A stretch of 12,828 bases of DNA, from positions 1 through 12,828 of the forward strand of contig UREH01000056.1 of NCBI GenBank assembly GCA_900546835.1, given 5' to 3'. The position numbers and the translations under genes are program-made. This document shows, in pieces, positions 5,611 to 12,693 of this stretch (position 1 is the stretch's first letter; each line of letters begins with the position of its first letter). Origin of the DNA: an uncultured Porphyromonadaceae bacterium (GTDB lineage Bacteria > Bacteroidota > Bacteroidia > Bacteroidales > Muribaculaceae). A model generated the notes under the pieces. That model was not told where the DNA came from. It saw nothing but the letters and a program-made list of their open reading frames with translations, and did no database searches.

Positions 5611-7988
5611 TAGTCGAATACGTCGGCGATGGATTCCTCGGGGCCGTCGGATTCGGGGGCCGCATCCCAGAATTCCTTGTCGCAGAGGCTGGAAAAGTCG
5701 ACATCAAAGGTGGCGTTCTGCGAGTAGGGCAGGGATGGGTCGGCGTATACCTTGCTCATATACAGGCCATAGATGGGGAGGGCCATGGCTGCGCCCTGGC
5801 CGTTGGCCATGTTGTTGAAGTGGATGTAGCGCTCGTCGCCGCCTACCCATACGCCGCTTACAAGTTCAGGCGTGAAGCCCATGAACCATCCGTCGGCGTT
5901 GTAGTTGGTGGTACCGGTCTTACCGCCCATCTGCGCGGTGATGTTGTAGGGAGCGCGGCGCACGCGGTTGCCGGTGCCTCCGTCGACCACGTTGAGGAGC
6001 ATCGAGAGGATTTTAGCATAGGCTTTCTCGGAAATCACCTCGGTGTGGGTGGTGTTGAACTCAGAGATGATGTTGCCGTTGGAATCGGCTATGGCTGTGA
6101 CGAACAGGGGGGCGGCGCGCATGCCGTTGTTGGCATAGGCGGTGTAGGCGCCCACCATCTCCTTGATTGAAACCTCGCAAGAGCCGAGACAGAGCGACAT
6201 CACGGGATCGATATGGTTTGTAATGCCGAAATTATGCATGTTGCGCACAAGGGTAGTAGGCGAAAGTTGCGCCATAAGGCGTGCAGAAATCCAGTTGTTG
6301 GAGTTGGTGAGAGCCCAGCGGAGGTCGACCATCTCGCCCACGCGTGCGGAGCCGGAGTTGCGCGGGGCCCAGAGGCGACCGCTCTCGTCGGTGAACACGG
6401 GCTGGGTGTTCGACAGCATATCGCAGGGAGTGAAGCCTTCTTCCATAGCGTAGGTGTAGAGGAACGGCTTGATTGTGGAGCCGATCTGGCGTCGACCTGT
6501 CGACGCCATGTCGTACTGGAAGAAAGTGAAATTCGGGCCGCCGACATAAGCCTTCACGTGGCCGTTGCGCGGGTCCATGCTCATGAATCCGGTGCGGAGG
6601 AAGTGCTTCTGCCAGAGCAGAGAGTCGCGTGGAGTCATCACGGTGTCGACTACGCCGTCGTAGGAGAAGACGTTCATCTCGCGCGGCGTATTGAAGGAGT
6701 TGCGTATTTCCTCGTCGCTTGCTCCGGCTGCTTTCAGCACCCGGTAGCGCTCGGTCTGCTTTATGGCGTGGTTGATAAGGTTTTCGACCTTAACGTTGCC
6801 GAGTTCCTGGGCGTTGCTGGTGTATGGGGCGTTGCGGCTGCCACGCTTCTCGCGGAAGAAGGCCTTCTGAAGAGCACTCATATGCTGCTTGACGGCATCC
6901 TCGGCATACTGCTGCATGCGCGAGTCGATGGTGGTGTAGATCTTGAGGCCGTCGGAATAGATGTCGTATTTGGTCCCGTCGGGCTTGGGGTTTTTCTCGA
7001 TCCATCCGAAAAGGGGATTTTCCTCCCAGGCTATGGAATCGTCGACGTAGCGCTGGTGTTCCCATCCGCGGTAATCGGACAGCACGGGCTTCTTGGCCGA
7101 AAGTATGCGGCGGAGCTCCTCGCGGAAATATGGTGCGAGGCCGTCCTTGTGGTCGACGCGGTGGAAGTCGAGTTCCAGCGGCAGCTGCTTGAGCGAATCA
7201 GCCTGGGCCGCTGTGAGCATGCCCTGCTTCTCCATCTGCTCGAACACGGTGTTGCGGCGCAGACGCGTACGATCGGGATGGCGCACGGGATTGTAGTAGG
7301 CGGGATTCTTCACCATTCCGACAAGTGTGGCCGCCTCCTGAATGTTGAGGTCCTTGGCGGCCTTTCCGAAATATACCCACGCGGCCGACTTGATTCCCAC
7401 TGCGTTGTAGAGGAAGTCGAACTGGTTGAGATACATCTTGATAATCTCATCCTTCGAGTAGTAGCGCTCGAGCTTCACGGCTATCATCCATTCTATGGGC
7501 TTCTGGAGCGCACGGTCGATGATTCCGTGGGTAGCGGGGGAATAGAGCTGTTTGGCCAGCTGCTGGGTGATGGTGGAGCCGCCGCCGGCGTTTTTCTGGC
7601 GCATGATAAGCGTCTTGACAAGCACACGCATGAATGCGCGCATATCGATGCCGGAATGGTCCTCGAAACGGGCATCCTCGGTGGCGATGAGAGCGTCGAT
7701 CACGTGCTGCGAGATTTCGTTGTAGTCGGCGTATACGCGGTTGCCCGAATTGCGGTAGTAACGGCCCATTTCCTCGCCGTCGGCCGTATAGAGAACGGTG
7801 GCGAACTTATCGTTGGGGTTCTTCAGCTCCTCGACCGGCGGCATATAGCCTATCCAGCCGTTGTAGATCAGCAGGAAAAATACGAGCATGGCTGCGAAGC
7901 CGATTGCAAATATTTTCCATATCCATCCGATAATAAAGCGGTTACGGCGCCGGCGAGCCGACATATCCTGGGTGTTGTTTGCGGTCAT
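5610..7988 (-). CDS. Class A penicillin-binding protein 1A (glycosyltransferase-transpeptidase)
   Basis: A bifunctional peptidoglycan synthase that polymerises lipid II and cross-links stem peptides at the outer face of the inner membrane. Residues are counted from the ATG at 7986-7988 (792 aa). A basic N-terminus and one membrane anchor (about 18-42) precede the GT51 domain: ATEDARFEDHSG (catalytic Glu104), GGSTITQQLAKQLY (136-149), KDEIIKMYLNQ (179-189) and RRN (244-246). The transpeptidase domain has SxxK as STIK (Ser504, Lys507), SNN (563-565) and KTG (690-692). An acidic tail ends the protein. A GTG 24 bp further upstream (8010-8012) is in frame, but it overlaps the predicted -7 element and lies before the transcription start, so I prefer the ATG. 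Symbols used for such proteins vary (mrcA, ponA, pbp1a); family and activity are secure. Confidence 0.95.
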   Translation of the reverse strand: MTANNTQDMSARRRRNRFIIGWIWKIFAIGFAAMLVFFLLIYNGWIGYMPPVEELKNPNDKFATVLYTADGEEMGRYYRNSGNRVYADYNEISQHVIDALIATEDARFEDHSGIDMRAFMRVLVKTLIMRQKNAGGGSTITQQLAKQLYSPATHGIIDRALQKPIEWMIAVKLERYYSKDEIIKMYLNQFDFLYNAVGIKSAAWVYFGKAAKDLNIQEAATLVGMVKNPAYYNPVRHPDRTRLRRNTVFEQMEKQGMLTAAQADSLKQLPLELDFHRVDHKDGLAPYFREELRRILSAKKPVLSDYRGWEHQRYVDDSIAWEENPLFGWIEKNPKPDGTKYDIYSDGLKIYTTIDSRMQQYAEDAVKQHMSALQKAFFREKRGSRNAPYTSNAQELGNVKVENLINHAIKQTERYRVLKAAGASDEEIRNSFNTPREMNVFSYDGVVDTVMTPRDSLLWQKHFLRTGFMSMDPRNGHVKAYVGGPNFTFFQYDMASTGRRQIGSTIKPFLYTYAMEEGFTPCDMLSNTQPVFTDESGRLWAPRNSGSARVGEMVDLRWALTNSNNWISARLMAQLSPTTLVRNMHNFGITNHIDPVMSLCLGSCEVSIKEMVGAYTAYANNGMRAAPLFVTAIADSNGNIISEFNTTHTEVISEKAYAKILSMLLNVVDGGTGNRVRRAPYNITAQMGGKTGTTNYNADGWFMGFTPELVSGVWVGGDERYIHFNNMANGQGAAMALPIYGLYMSKVYADPSLPYSQNATFDVDFSSLCDKEFWDAAPESDGPEESIADVFD

Positions 7989-8011
7989 TCGTAATGATGG
8001 TTTCAGACCCA

Positions 8012-8019
8012 CAAAGTTA
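8012..8019 (-). promoter_or_regulatory. -7 element of the PBP gene promoter
   Basis: The reverse strand reads TAACTTTG, an exact match to TAnnTTTG and identical to the element before the phosphatase operon. A start near 8005 gives a leader of about 17 nt before the ATG at 7988. No TTG is found at the expected -33 position, where an arm of the inverted repeat at 8033-8108 lies instead. This element decides the start codon of the PBP gene. Confidence 0.55.
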
Positions 8020-8032
8020 GCAAATTCCCTAT

Positions 8033-8108
8033 TGAAGTCCTTTAAACTTTTTCTTAAAATAGCTTCACCAGACGTATTCTTTTCGAAGAAAAAGTTTAAA
8101 TGACTTCA
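8033..8108. repeat. Inverted repeat with 23-bp arms between divergent genes
   Basis: The left arm 8033-8055 (TGAAGTC, c, TTTAAACTTTTTCTT) and the right arm 8086-8108 (AAGAAAAAGTTTAAA, t, GACTTCA) are reverse complements at 22 of 23 positions; only the 8040/8101 pair differs. The spacer is 30 bp. Inside it TTCTT (8077-8081) can pair alternatively with AAGAA (8086-8090) around TTCG, competing with the long stem. The element lies 13 bp upstream of the PBP -7 hexamer and 30 bp upstream of the plus-strand -7 element at 8139-8146. It is AT-rich, unlike the genes. It could be a miniature mobile or REP-like element, an operator, or a two-way terminator. Confidence 0.7.
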
Positions 8109-8138
8109 TAAGGAGTGGCAGAGCTAAACGCTTTTTAG

Positions 8139-8146
8139 TAATTTTG
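8139..8146 (+). promoter_or_regulatory. -7 element for the AlkD-like gene
   Basis: TAATTTTG matches TAnnTTTG. Transcription from about 8153 gives a leader of about 17 nt before the ATG at 8170. The -33 region has no TTG, so the promoter is weak or activator-dependent if real. Confidence 0.45.
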
Positions 8147-8169
8147 CCGAAAATTGCCCGAATACATTT

Positions 8170-8796
8170 ATGAGCCATACCCACAACCCCTCACTGCTGC
8201 CTCCCGACCGCGAGGAGGGCACTTTCAACCTGATGCAGAGCGTGAAACGCCGCTTTTACGCCATGCGCAACGGGATGCTGGCCGCCCAGATGCGTCAGGG
8301 AGGAGTCGACTACCGCATAAACTTCGGCCTCAACATCCCGCAAATCAAGGATATCGCCGCCGAGCTCACTGCAAGCGGCCTGTCGGGCGCCGAACTCGCC
8401 TCGCTTGCCCGGGCGCTCTGGGACAACGAGAGCACCCGCGAGAGCCGGCTGCTGGCACCGATGATTCTGCCGCCGGAAGAAGCCCCTGAGGTTGCAGCCA
8501 AATGGATGGAAGAGGCACAGACGACCGAGATCGCCGACACGCTCTGCCATTCGCTGCTGCGGCGACTTGATTGCGCGCCCGGCCTCGTAGCGGTAGCCAT
8601 GGCCTCCCCTACCGGACGACTCGGGTTATACACTCCCCTCCGGTTGCTGGCAAACCTTCTCGCATCGGGAAAAATCAGCGCCGACGAGGCCGAGAAAACC
8701 ATTGCGGCATCCCCGGCCGAGGCCGGAGACGCCGCAATGGTAAAGCGTCTGAGGGCACAGATTGAGCAGGAAATCAGCGTTCAGCGATTACTGTGA
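8170..8796 (+). CDS. AlkD-like DNA alkylation repair / HEAT-repeat protein
   Basis: A 208-residue, all-helical soluble protein resembling the AlkD/AlkC (DNA_alkylation) superfamily, whose active members remove N3- and N7-alkylated purines from DNA with a HEAT-repeat solenoid. Visible features are the helix-rich start SVKRRFYAMRNG (24-35), FGLNIPQIKDIA (52-63), the signature-like LWDNESTRESRLLAPMI (83-99), TTEIADTLCHSLLRR (118-132) and RLGLYTPLRLLANLL (150-164). It is somewhat shorter than characterised AlkD proteins (about 230), and I cannot assign the catalytic Asp and Trp residues with confidence, so it may be a non-catalytic DNA- or protein-binding homologue. It is monocistronic from 8139-8146, and its last 23 bases overlap the end of the convergent PepSY-like gene. 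Confidence 0.72.
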   Translation: MSHTHNPSLLPPDREEGTFNLMQSVKRRFYAMRNGMLAAQMRQGGVDYRINFGLNIPQIKDIAAELTASGLSGAELASLARALWDNESTRESRLLAPMILPPEEAPEVAAKWMEEAQTTEIADTLCHSLLRRLDCAPGLVAVAMASPTGRLGLYTPLRLLANLLASGKISADEAEKTIAASPAEAGDAAMVKRLRAQIEQEISVQRLL

Positions 8797-9334
8797 GGAC
8801 TCCCGACTTGTCGAAACAGATTTCGTTGAATACAGGGTCGCATATTTCGAGGCGGTAGCCGTCGCGCTCCATCTCGTGGACGCCCTCCACACTATCGCGG
8901 AAACCATTGTGCTCAAGCAGATTATAGAGCTTGCCGGGTACCACCGCCTTCAGCAGATAGGAAGAGAGCGAATAATTCTCGGGAGCCGTGATGTCGGTAA
9001 TCGCGCCTTTCGAATCGAACGTCATGAGAATGCCGTTGGCGAGCCCGACGGTATAGGTCGACGAGGCATAAGTCTTGTCGCAGCGCACTATGGCGTGGCC
9101 GTCGCAGTAGCGTTCCAGAAATTTTCTTGCCTTCGAGGGGAGTTTGGAATAATCCACACTCCCGGCCACAGCCGGTCCCACGCCGGCAAATGCCACGGCG
9201 CCTGCGGCGCCCTCCACGGGAGCTATGATATTATCATTCAAATCGGTCTCGGGAGTCAACCCGAAGCCCGTTGCCGGGACACACATCGCCACGGCCGCAA
9301 TCAGCAAAGGGAAGAAACTTTTAAACGCTTTCAT
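8774..9334 (-). CDS. Secreted protein with two PepSY-like domains
   Basis: A 186-residue exported protein. The signal peptide is clear (MKAFKSFFPLLIAAVAM, cleavage near residue 24), followed by a Gly/Ala/Val-rich linker (41-60). Two related units follow: 61-114 (DYSKLPSKARKFLERY, then strand-rich text ending LMTFDSKGAITDI) and 133-183 (PGKLYNLLEHNGF, ending ICFDKSGVLTVI). Helix followed by sheet, with the closing pattern FD-x-x-G, is typical of the Bacteroidetes PepSY-like (DUF2874) family, often tandem periplasmic proteins of unknown function. Cys77, Cys85, Cys166 and Cys173 could form disulfides. The gene is convergent with the AlkD-like gene, sharing 8774-8796. The start ATG at 9332-9334 is fixed by the signal peptide. 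Family call fairly sure; molecular role unknown. Confidence 0.78.
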   Translation of the reverse strand: MKAFKSFFPLLIAAVAMCVPATGFGLTPETDLNDNIIAPVEGAAGAVAFAGVGPAVAGSVDYSKLPSKARKFLERYCDGHAIVRCDKTYASSTYTVGLANGILMTFDSKGAITDITAPENYSLSSYLLKAVVPGKLYNLLEHNGFRDSVEGVHEMERDGYRLEICDPVFNEICFDKSGVLTVIAER

Positions 9335-9380
9335 AATCGTGAGTTTTAACGGATGATTGAAATCCCTCTCACACTCTCAC

Positions 9381-9388
9381 AAATAAAA
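9381..9388 (-). promoter_or_regulatory. Weak -7-like element for the PepSY-like gene
   Basis: The reverse strand reads TTTATTTG, one mismatch from TAnnTTTG, about 46 bp before the start codon. No -33 TTG is evident. An exact match, TACCTTTG at 9528-9535, is an alternative but would give a leader of nearly 190 nt and lies inside the possible gene remnant. Confidence 0.25.
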
Positions 9389-9450
9389 CGTCCCCCACCC
9401 TCCGCGGGTTCACCACATTGCCATCCGTCATCTATCTTTTAACTCCGGTG

Positions 9451-9576
9451 TCAGCGGGCACGCAGAATGCCGCTGTTGATGCTCTTGTCGACGTTGCCGC
9501 TGTCGTGGCGGGTTGTCGTACCGAAATCAAAGGTATTTCGTCTGTCCCCATCCTTTAAGGATAAAAATGTTTGGTG
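9451..9576 (-). pseudogene. Possible 3' remnant of a protein gene
   Basis: On the reverse strand an open frame of 41 codons ends at TGA (9451-9453) and begins directly after an in-frame TAG (9577-9579), with no ATG, GTG or TTG start inside. The last 27 codons, encoding FDFGTTTRHDSGNVDKSI and then NSGILRAR, use C-ending codons such as GAC, AGC, GGC, AAC, GTC and ATC, like the real genes here, while the DNA on both sides is AT-rich. This looks like the tail of a gene whose front was lost or frame-shifted. I do not recognise the peptide. A chance GC-rich patch is the alternative. Confidence 0.3.
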
Positions 9577-9616
9577 CTATTTGAACACGAGAGTAACAAA
9601 TTAGCGGAATTATTGT

Positions 9617-9624
9617 TATCTTTG
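9617..9624 (+). promoter_or_regulatory. -7 element for the glycosyltransferase gene
   Basis: TATCTTTG matches TAnnTTTG and equals the -7 element of the TPR-folP-cdaA operon. The nearest TTTG upstream (9580-9583) is too far (33 bp) to be a good -33 element. The predicted start near 9631 gives a leader of about 65 nt that includes the hairpin at 9643-9659. Confidence 0.5.
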
Positions 9625-9642
9625 CTCTTCTGAGGGTCTCCG

Positions 9643-9659
9643 GCTGGCCTACGGCCGGC
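9643..9659 (+). other. GC-rich hairpin in the leader of the glycosyltransferase gene
   Basis: GCTGGCC-TAC-GGCCGGC forms a 7-bp stem (one G-U pair) with a 3-nt loop. It lies in the predicted 5' leader, 37 bp before the proposed start, and no U-run follows, so termination is unlikely. It may affect mRNA stability or be a REP-like palindrome. Confidence 0.4.
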
Positions 9660-9695
9660 GCATAAACCCGAATATCAAGCAAATAAGCATTTCTC

Positions 9696-10826
9696 TTGAA
9701 AAGTTCATCACTAAATAAAGCCATAGGAGCGGCCACAGGGGCTGCGGCCGCAAGCAATCCCAACGGCTTGCGGAGCGTGCTGGTGGCACGTTTTTCGGCA
9801 CTGGGCGACGTGGCGATGACCGTGCCGGTGGTCTACAGCGCGTGCCGCTGCTACCCCGACGTGCAGTTCACCTTCCTGACACGCCGCTCAATGACGTCGA
9901 TTTTCCTCAATCCGCCGGAAAATCTGCGCGTAGTGGACCTCAATCTTGAGCAGGACTACCACGGCGCAGGAGGGCTCTGGCAACTCTTCGCCGAGTTGCG
10001 CGAAAAATTCGCGTTCGACGGCTTCATCGACCTCCACGACGTGCTCCGCACCAAGCTTCTGGGCCTTTTCTGCCGACTGCATGGCATCAAGGTTTCGGTT
10101 ATCAACAAGGGGCGCCGGGGCAAGCGCGCCCTTACGCGCCGCCACAGCAAGGTGCTACTGCCTCTGCAGTCCACACGCGCACGCTACCGCCAGGCCTTCC
10201 ACCGCATCGGCCTGCCGGTTACGAACTGCTTCCACGGCCTCTACGGCGACAGCGCCGCGGCGCCCGCGGAGGCCTACGCCGCCATATGCCGTCCCAAATC
10301 CGGCGGAACCCGCTGGATAGGTATCGCCCCGTTCGCCAAACACGAAGGAAAAATCTACCCTGTGGATCTGATGGAAAAAGTGGTCGGCACACTCGCCGCG
10401 ATACCGGATACGGAAATTTTCCTTTTCGGTGGAGGCGAGAAGGAAGCGCAGGTGCTCGACGGATGGGCCAAGCGCTATCGGGGTGTACGCTCGCTCGCCG
10501 GAAAACGCTACGGCTTCCCTGCCGAACTGGCGCTGGTGAGCCATATCGACGTAATGGTGTCGATGGATTCGGCCAACATGCATCTGGCCTCGCTCGTGGG
10601 CACCCCCGTAGTGAGCATATGGGGTGCCACCCATCCTTACTGCGGTTTCAAGGGATGGCGCCAGAGCGAGGACGATATGGTGCAGCTGCCGATGACGTGC
10701 CGCCCCTGCTCGGTATTCGGCCAGAAACCATGCTTCCGCGGCGACTACCTCTGCCTGCGCGGCATATCGCCCCAGAGCATAGTCGACCGCGTGGTGCGTC
10801 ATCTTCCGCCGGCTCGCGGCTCCTGA
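9696..10826 (+). CDS. Glycosyltransferase family 9 (LPS heptosyltransferase type)
   Basis: A GT-B fold glycosyltransferase of the ADP-heptose:LPS heptosyltransferase family, expected to add a sugar to the lipid A core or related lipid-linked glycan at the cytoplasmic face of the inner membrane. Numbered from the TTG at 9696 (376 aa): the N-terminal loop RFSALGDVAMTVP (32-44), the nucleotide-sugar side with LFGGGEKEA (243-251), and the donor-site motif DSANMHLASLVGTPVVSIWG (291-310). A conserved-looking Cys cluster (335, 338, 346, 353) ends the protein. No ATG precedes the core motif; TTG at 9696 gives an Ala-rich 24-residue extension, while TTG at 9768 would start just before the core, as in typical homologues. 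The start is therefore uncertain. Exact sugar and acceptor cannot be read from the sequence. Confidence 0.88.
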   Translation: MKSSSLNKAIGAATGAAAASNPNGLRSVLVARFSALGDVAMTVPVVYSACRCYPDVQFTFLTRRSMTSIFLNPPENLRVVDLNLEQDYHGAGGLWQLFAELREKFAFDGFIDLHDVLRTKLLGLFCRLHGIKVSVINKGRRGKRALTRRHSKVLLPLQSTRARYRQAFHRIGLPVTNCFHGLYGDSAAAPAEAYAAICRPKSGGTRWIGIAPFAKHEGKIYPVDLMEKVVGTLAAIPDTEIFLFGGGEKEAQVLDGWAKRYRGVRSLAGKRYGFPAELALVSHIDVMVSMDSANMHLASLVGTPVVSIWGATHPYCGFKGWRQSEDDMVQLPMTCRPCSVFGQKPCFRGDYLCLRGISPQSIVDRVVRHLPPARGS

Positions 10827-10933
10827 ATGTTAAAACTGACGCCACCACCGCCTTACGCAAACCATCCGCGGTGGCCACGCGTTGAAACCTTAAAACCAAA
10901 AACCAACAAACTACCACCTCTATACCAACACCG
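10827..10933 (+). promoter_or_regulatory. G-free leader before the endonuclease gene
   Basis: The 107-bp gap has no TAnnTTTG element, so the endonuclease is probably transcribed with the glycosyltransferase gene. GCCACC (10841-10846) and GGTGGC (10870-10875) form a 6-bp stem with a 23-nt loop. Then 48 bases (10885-10932) contain no G at all on the coding strand, excluding a Shine-Dalgarno sequence and leaving the ribosome-loading zone unstructured, in line with Bacteroidetes translation starts. Confidence 0.45.
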
Positions 10934-12691
10934 ATGGCATACAGACTCAAAACACTCGCACGTCGCCTCGCGGCTTGCATGCTCATGGCCTTCTTCGCAA
11001 CGAGCCTGCTTACAGCACAGGTGCCCGCAACCTACTACCGTTCCTGTTCAGGTAAAAGCGGTGCCGACCTGAAAAACGCCCTCCACACTCTGATTTACAC
11101 CCACAATGAAGTTTCGAGCTACGAAGCCCTGCCCGACTACTTCCGTAAGACCGACGTATATCCTCCGGGCAACTCGCGCTACGGGCAGTGGTGGGACATG
11201 TATTCCGACATACCTTTGCGTTCCACGTCCTTTAGTGGCCTTAACCGCGAGCACTCACTGCCGAAATCATGGTGGGGAGGTTCGACCACCACTCCCGCCT
11301 ACGTCGACCTCTATCATCTCTACCCCAGCGAGAAAGATGCCAATATGGCAAAAAGCAACTTCCCGCTCGGCGAGGTAAGCACGCCGTCGTTCAACAATTC
11401 CATCACCAAAGTCGGCTTCCCGGTATCGGGCCAGGGTGGAGGCGCACAGAAGGTTTTCGAACCGGCCGACGAGTATAAAGGCGATTTCGCCCGCACATAC
11501 TTCTACATGGCCACCTGCTATCAGAACCTGCACTGGACAGAGAAATACACCTACATGCTCAGCAACAACACCTTCCCCACGCTCAACGCGTGGTCGGTGA
11601 ATCTTCTGCTGAAATGGCACCGCCAGGACCCGGTAAGCGAAAAAGAGCGTACGCGCCAGGAAGAGGTCTACAAAGTGCAGTCCAACCGCAATCCCTTCAT
11701 CGATTATCCCGAACTCGCGGAATATCTCTGGGGCAACAAGCAGGGGTTGCCGTGGACTCCCGGCTCGGGAACGGAGCCTGATGGCGATCCCGAGCTGATC
11801 GCGCCCGTCAACGGCCTTGAACTTGAATTCGGCGAACTTGCATTGGGCGACCAGGCTTCGTCGGTAGTGATTTTCCGGGGAGAGAATCTGACAAATCCAA
11901 TCGCCCTCAACATAATAATCTACGAACGTACCTCCGACGCCAATCTGCGCGCCCAGTATCAGGAATGGGCCAAAATGTTTACGGTCGATACCAAATCGCT
12001 CGCGGCGGCAAGCGTCAACCGCGACGGTGGCGTGGCGGTGCGCGTCAATTACTCCCCCACGGCTCTTGGCCAGCATCTGGCCAAGCTCTCGATCGAGGGC
12101 GATCCCAAGGCGGCCTCGCGTTCGGTAGTGCTCCGCGGAACCGGATGTGCCGTACCTACCCTGTCTAAAATCGAGGCGCTCGCAGCCACCGACGTGACCG
12201 GCGAAAGCTACACCGCCCGATGGGCAACCGCCCCGCTCTCGGAGACCGTGGACTATTATGTGATTACCCGCACCATAATCAACGGCTCCAACACCACTAC
12301 CGAGACCATCGAAGCCGAAGCGGCCGACGATTCGATGACGGCCGAATATCCCATCACAGGCTGCATACCCGGAACGCAGGAGACTTATACCGTTCAGAGC
12401 TCTCGCCTGGGCCACCTCTCGCCGATGTCGAATGTAATCACCGTCAATCTCCAGAGCGGCATAGCCGACGTGGTCAACGACAACCCGCTCGGATGGATAA
12501 TCTATCCCGGCGGTGTGCGCATAGTATGCGGAGAGCCCCATACCGGAGTGCGTATATACGATACTCTCGGACGCCAGATCCGCTACATCGACCGGGTGGA
12601 GAACAACACCGAAATCGAGCTTCCCTACGGCGCGTTCTTCATCGTGACCGACCAGCAGCATTCACCCGCCAAAATACTCGTGAAACCCTGA
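10934..12691 (+). CDS. Secreted endonuclease I family nuclease with Ig/Fn3-like and type IX-like sorting domains
   Basis: A 585-residue exported multidomain protein. Residues 1-28 are a signal peptide (RLAACMLMAFFATSLLTA core). Residues about 33-268 are an endonuclease I (EndA/NucM-like, His-Me finger) domain: NREHSLPKSWW (104-114, with His107 the likely general base), DLYHLYPS (125-132), KSNFPLG (140-146), RTYFYMAT (187-194), LLKWHRQDPVSEKE (225-238) and NRNPFIDYPELAEYLWG (251-267). Next come an immunoglobulin-like domain (about 288-405) and a fibronectin-III-like domain (about 408-505). The C-terminus (about 515-585: VRIYDTLGRQI, then LPYGAFFIV and KILVKP) has the pattern of the type A sorting domain of the type IX secretion system. 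Non-specific extracellular DNA or RNA degradation is the expected role, for nutrients or defence against eDNA. The ATG at 10934 is fixed by the signal peptide. The next gene starts 2 bp after the stop. Confidence 0.9.
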   Translation: MAYRLKTLARRLAACMLMAFFATSLLTAQVPATYYRSCSGKSGADLKNALHTLIYTHNEVSSYEALPDYFRKTDVYPPGNSRYGQWWDMYSDIPLRSTSFSGLNREHSLPKSWWGGSTTTPAYVDLYHLYPSEKDANMAKSNFPLGEVSTPSFNNSITKVGFPVSGQGGGAQKVFEPADEYKGDFARTYFYMATCYQNLHWTEKYTYMLSNNTFPTLNAWSVNLLLKWHRQDPVSEKERTRQEEVYKVQSNRNPFIDYPELAEYLWGNKQGLPWTPGSGTEPDGDPELIAPVNGLELEFGELALGDQASSVVIFRGENLTNPIALNIIIYERTSDANLRAQYQEWAKMFTVDTKSLAAASVNRDGGVAVRVNYSPTALGQHLAKLSIEGDPKAASRSVVLRGTGCAVPTLSKIEALAATDVTGESYTARWATAPLSETVDYYVITRTIINGSNTTTETIEAEAADDSMTAEYPITGCIPGTQETYTVQSSRLGHLSPMSNVITVNLQSGIADVVNDNPLGWIIYPGGVRIVCGEPHTGVRIYDTLGRQIRYIDRVENNTEIELPYGAFFIVTDQQHSPAKILVKP

Positions 12692-12693
12692 GA

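Noticed and set aside
6213..7994. 593-codon open frame on the plus strand opposite the PBP gene
   Set aside because: It is the mirror of a GC3-rich real gene; the translation has no recognisable domain, while the minus strand shows every PBP motif.
3474..8012. A c-di-AMP and cell-wall operon joining cdaA and PBP1A
   Set aside because: The two genes are convergent and separated by a gap with a hairpin and purine tract, so they are not one transcript.
9527..9763. 78-codon minus-strand open frame covering the glycosyltransferase promoter
   Set aside because: It runs through the promoter, leader hairpin and start of a convincing plus-strand gene and lacks codon bias over most of its length.
11267..12661. 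464-codon open frame on the minus strand opposite the endonuclease
   Set aside because: Shadow of the well-supported nuclease gene; no family features and high His/Arg/Gly content typical of antisense frames in GC-rich DNA.
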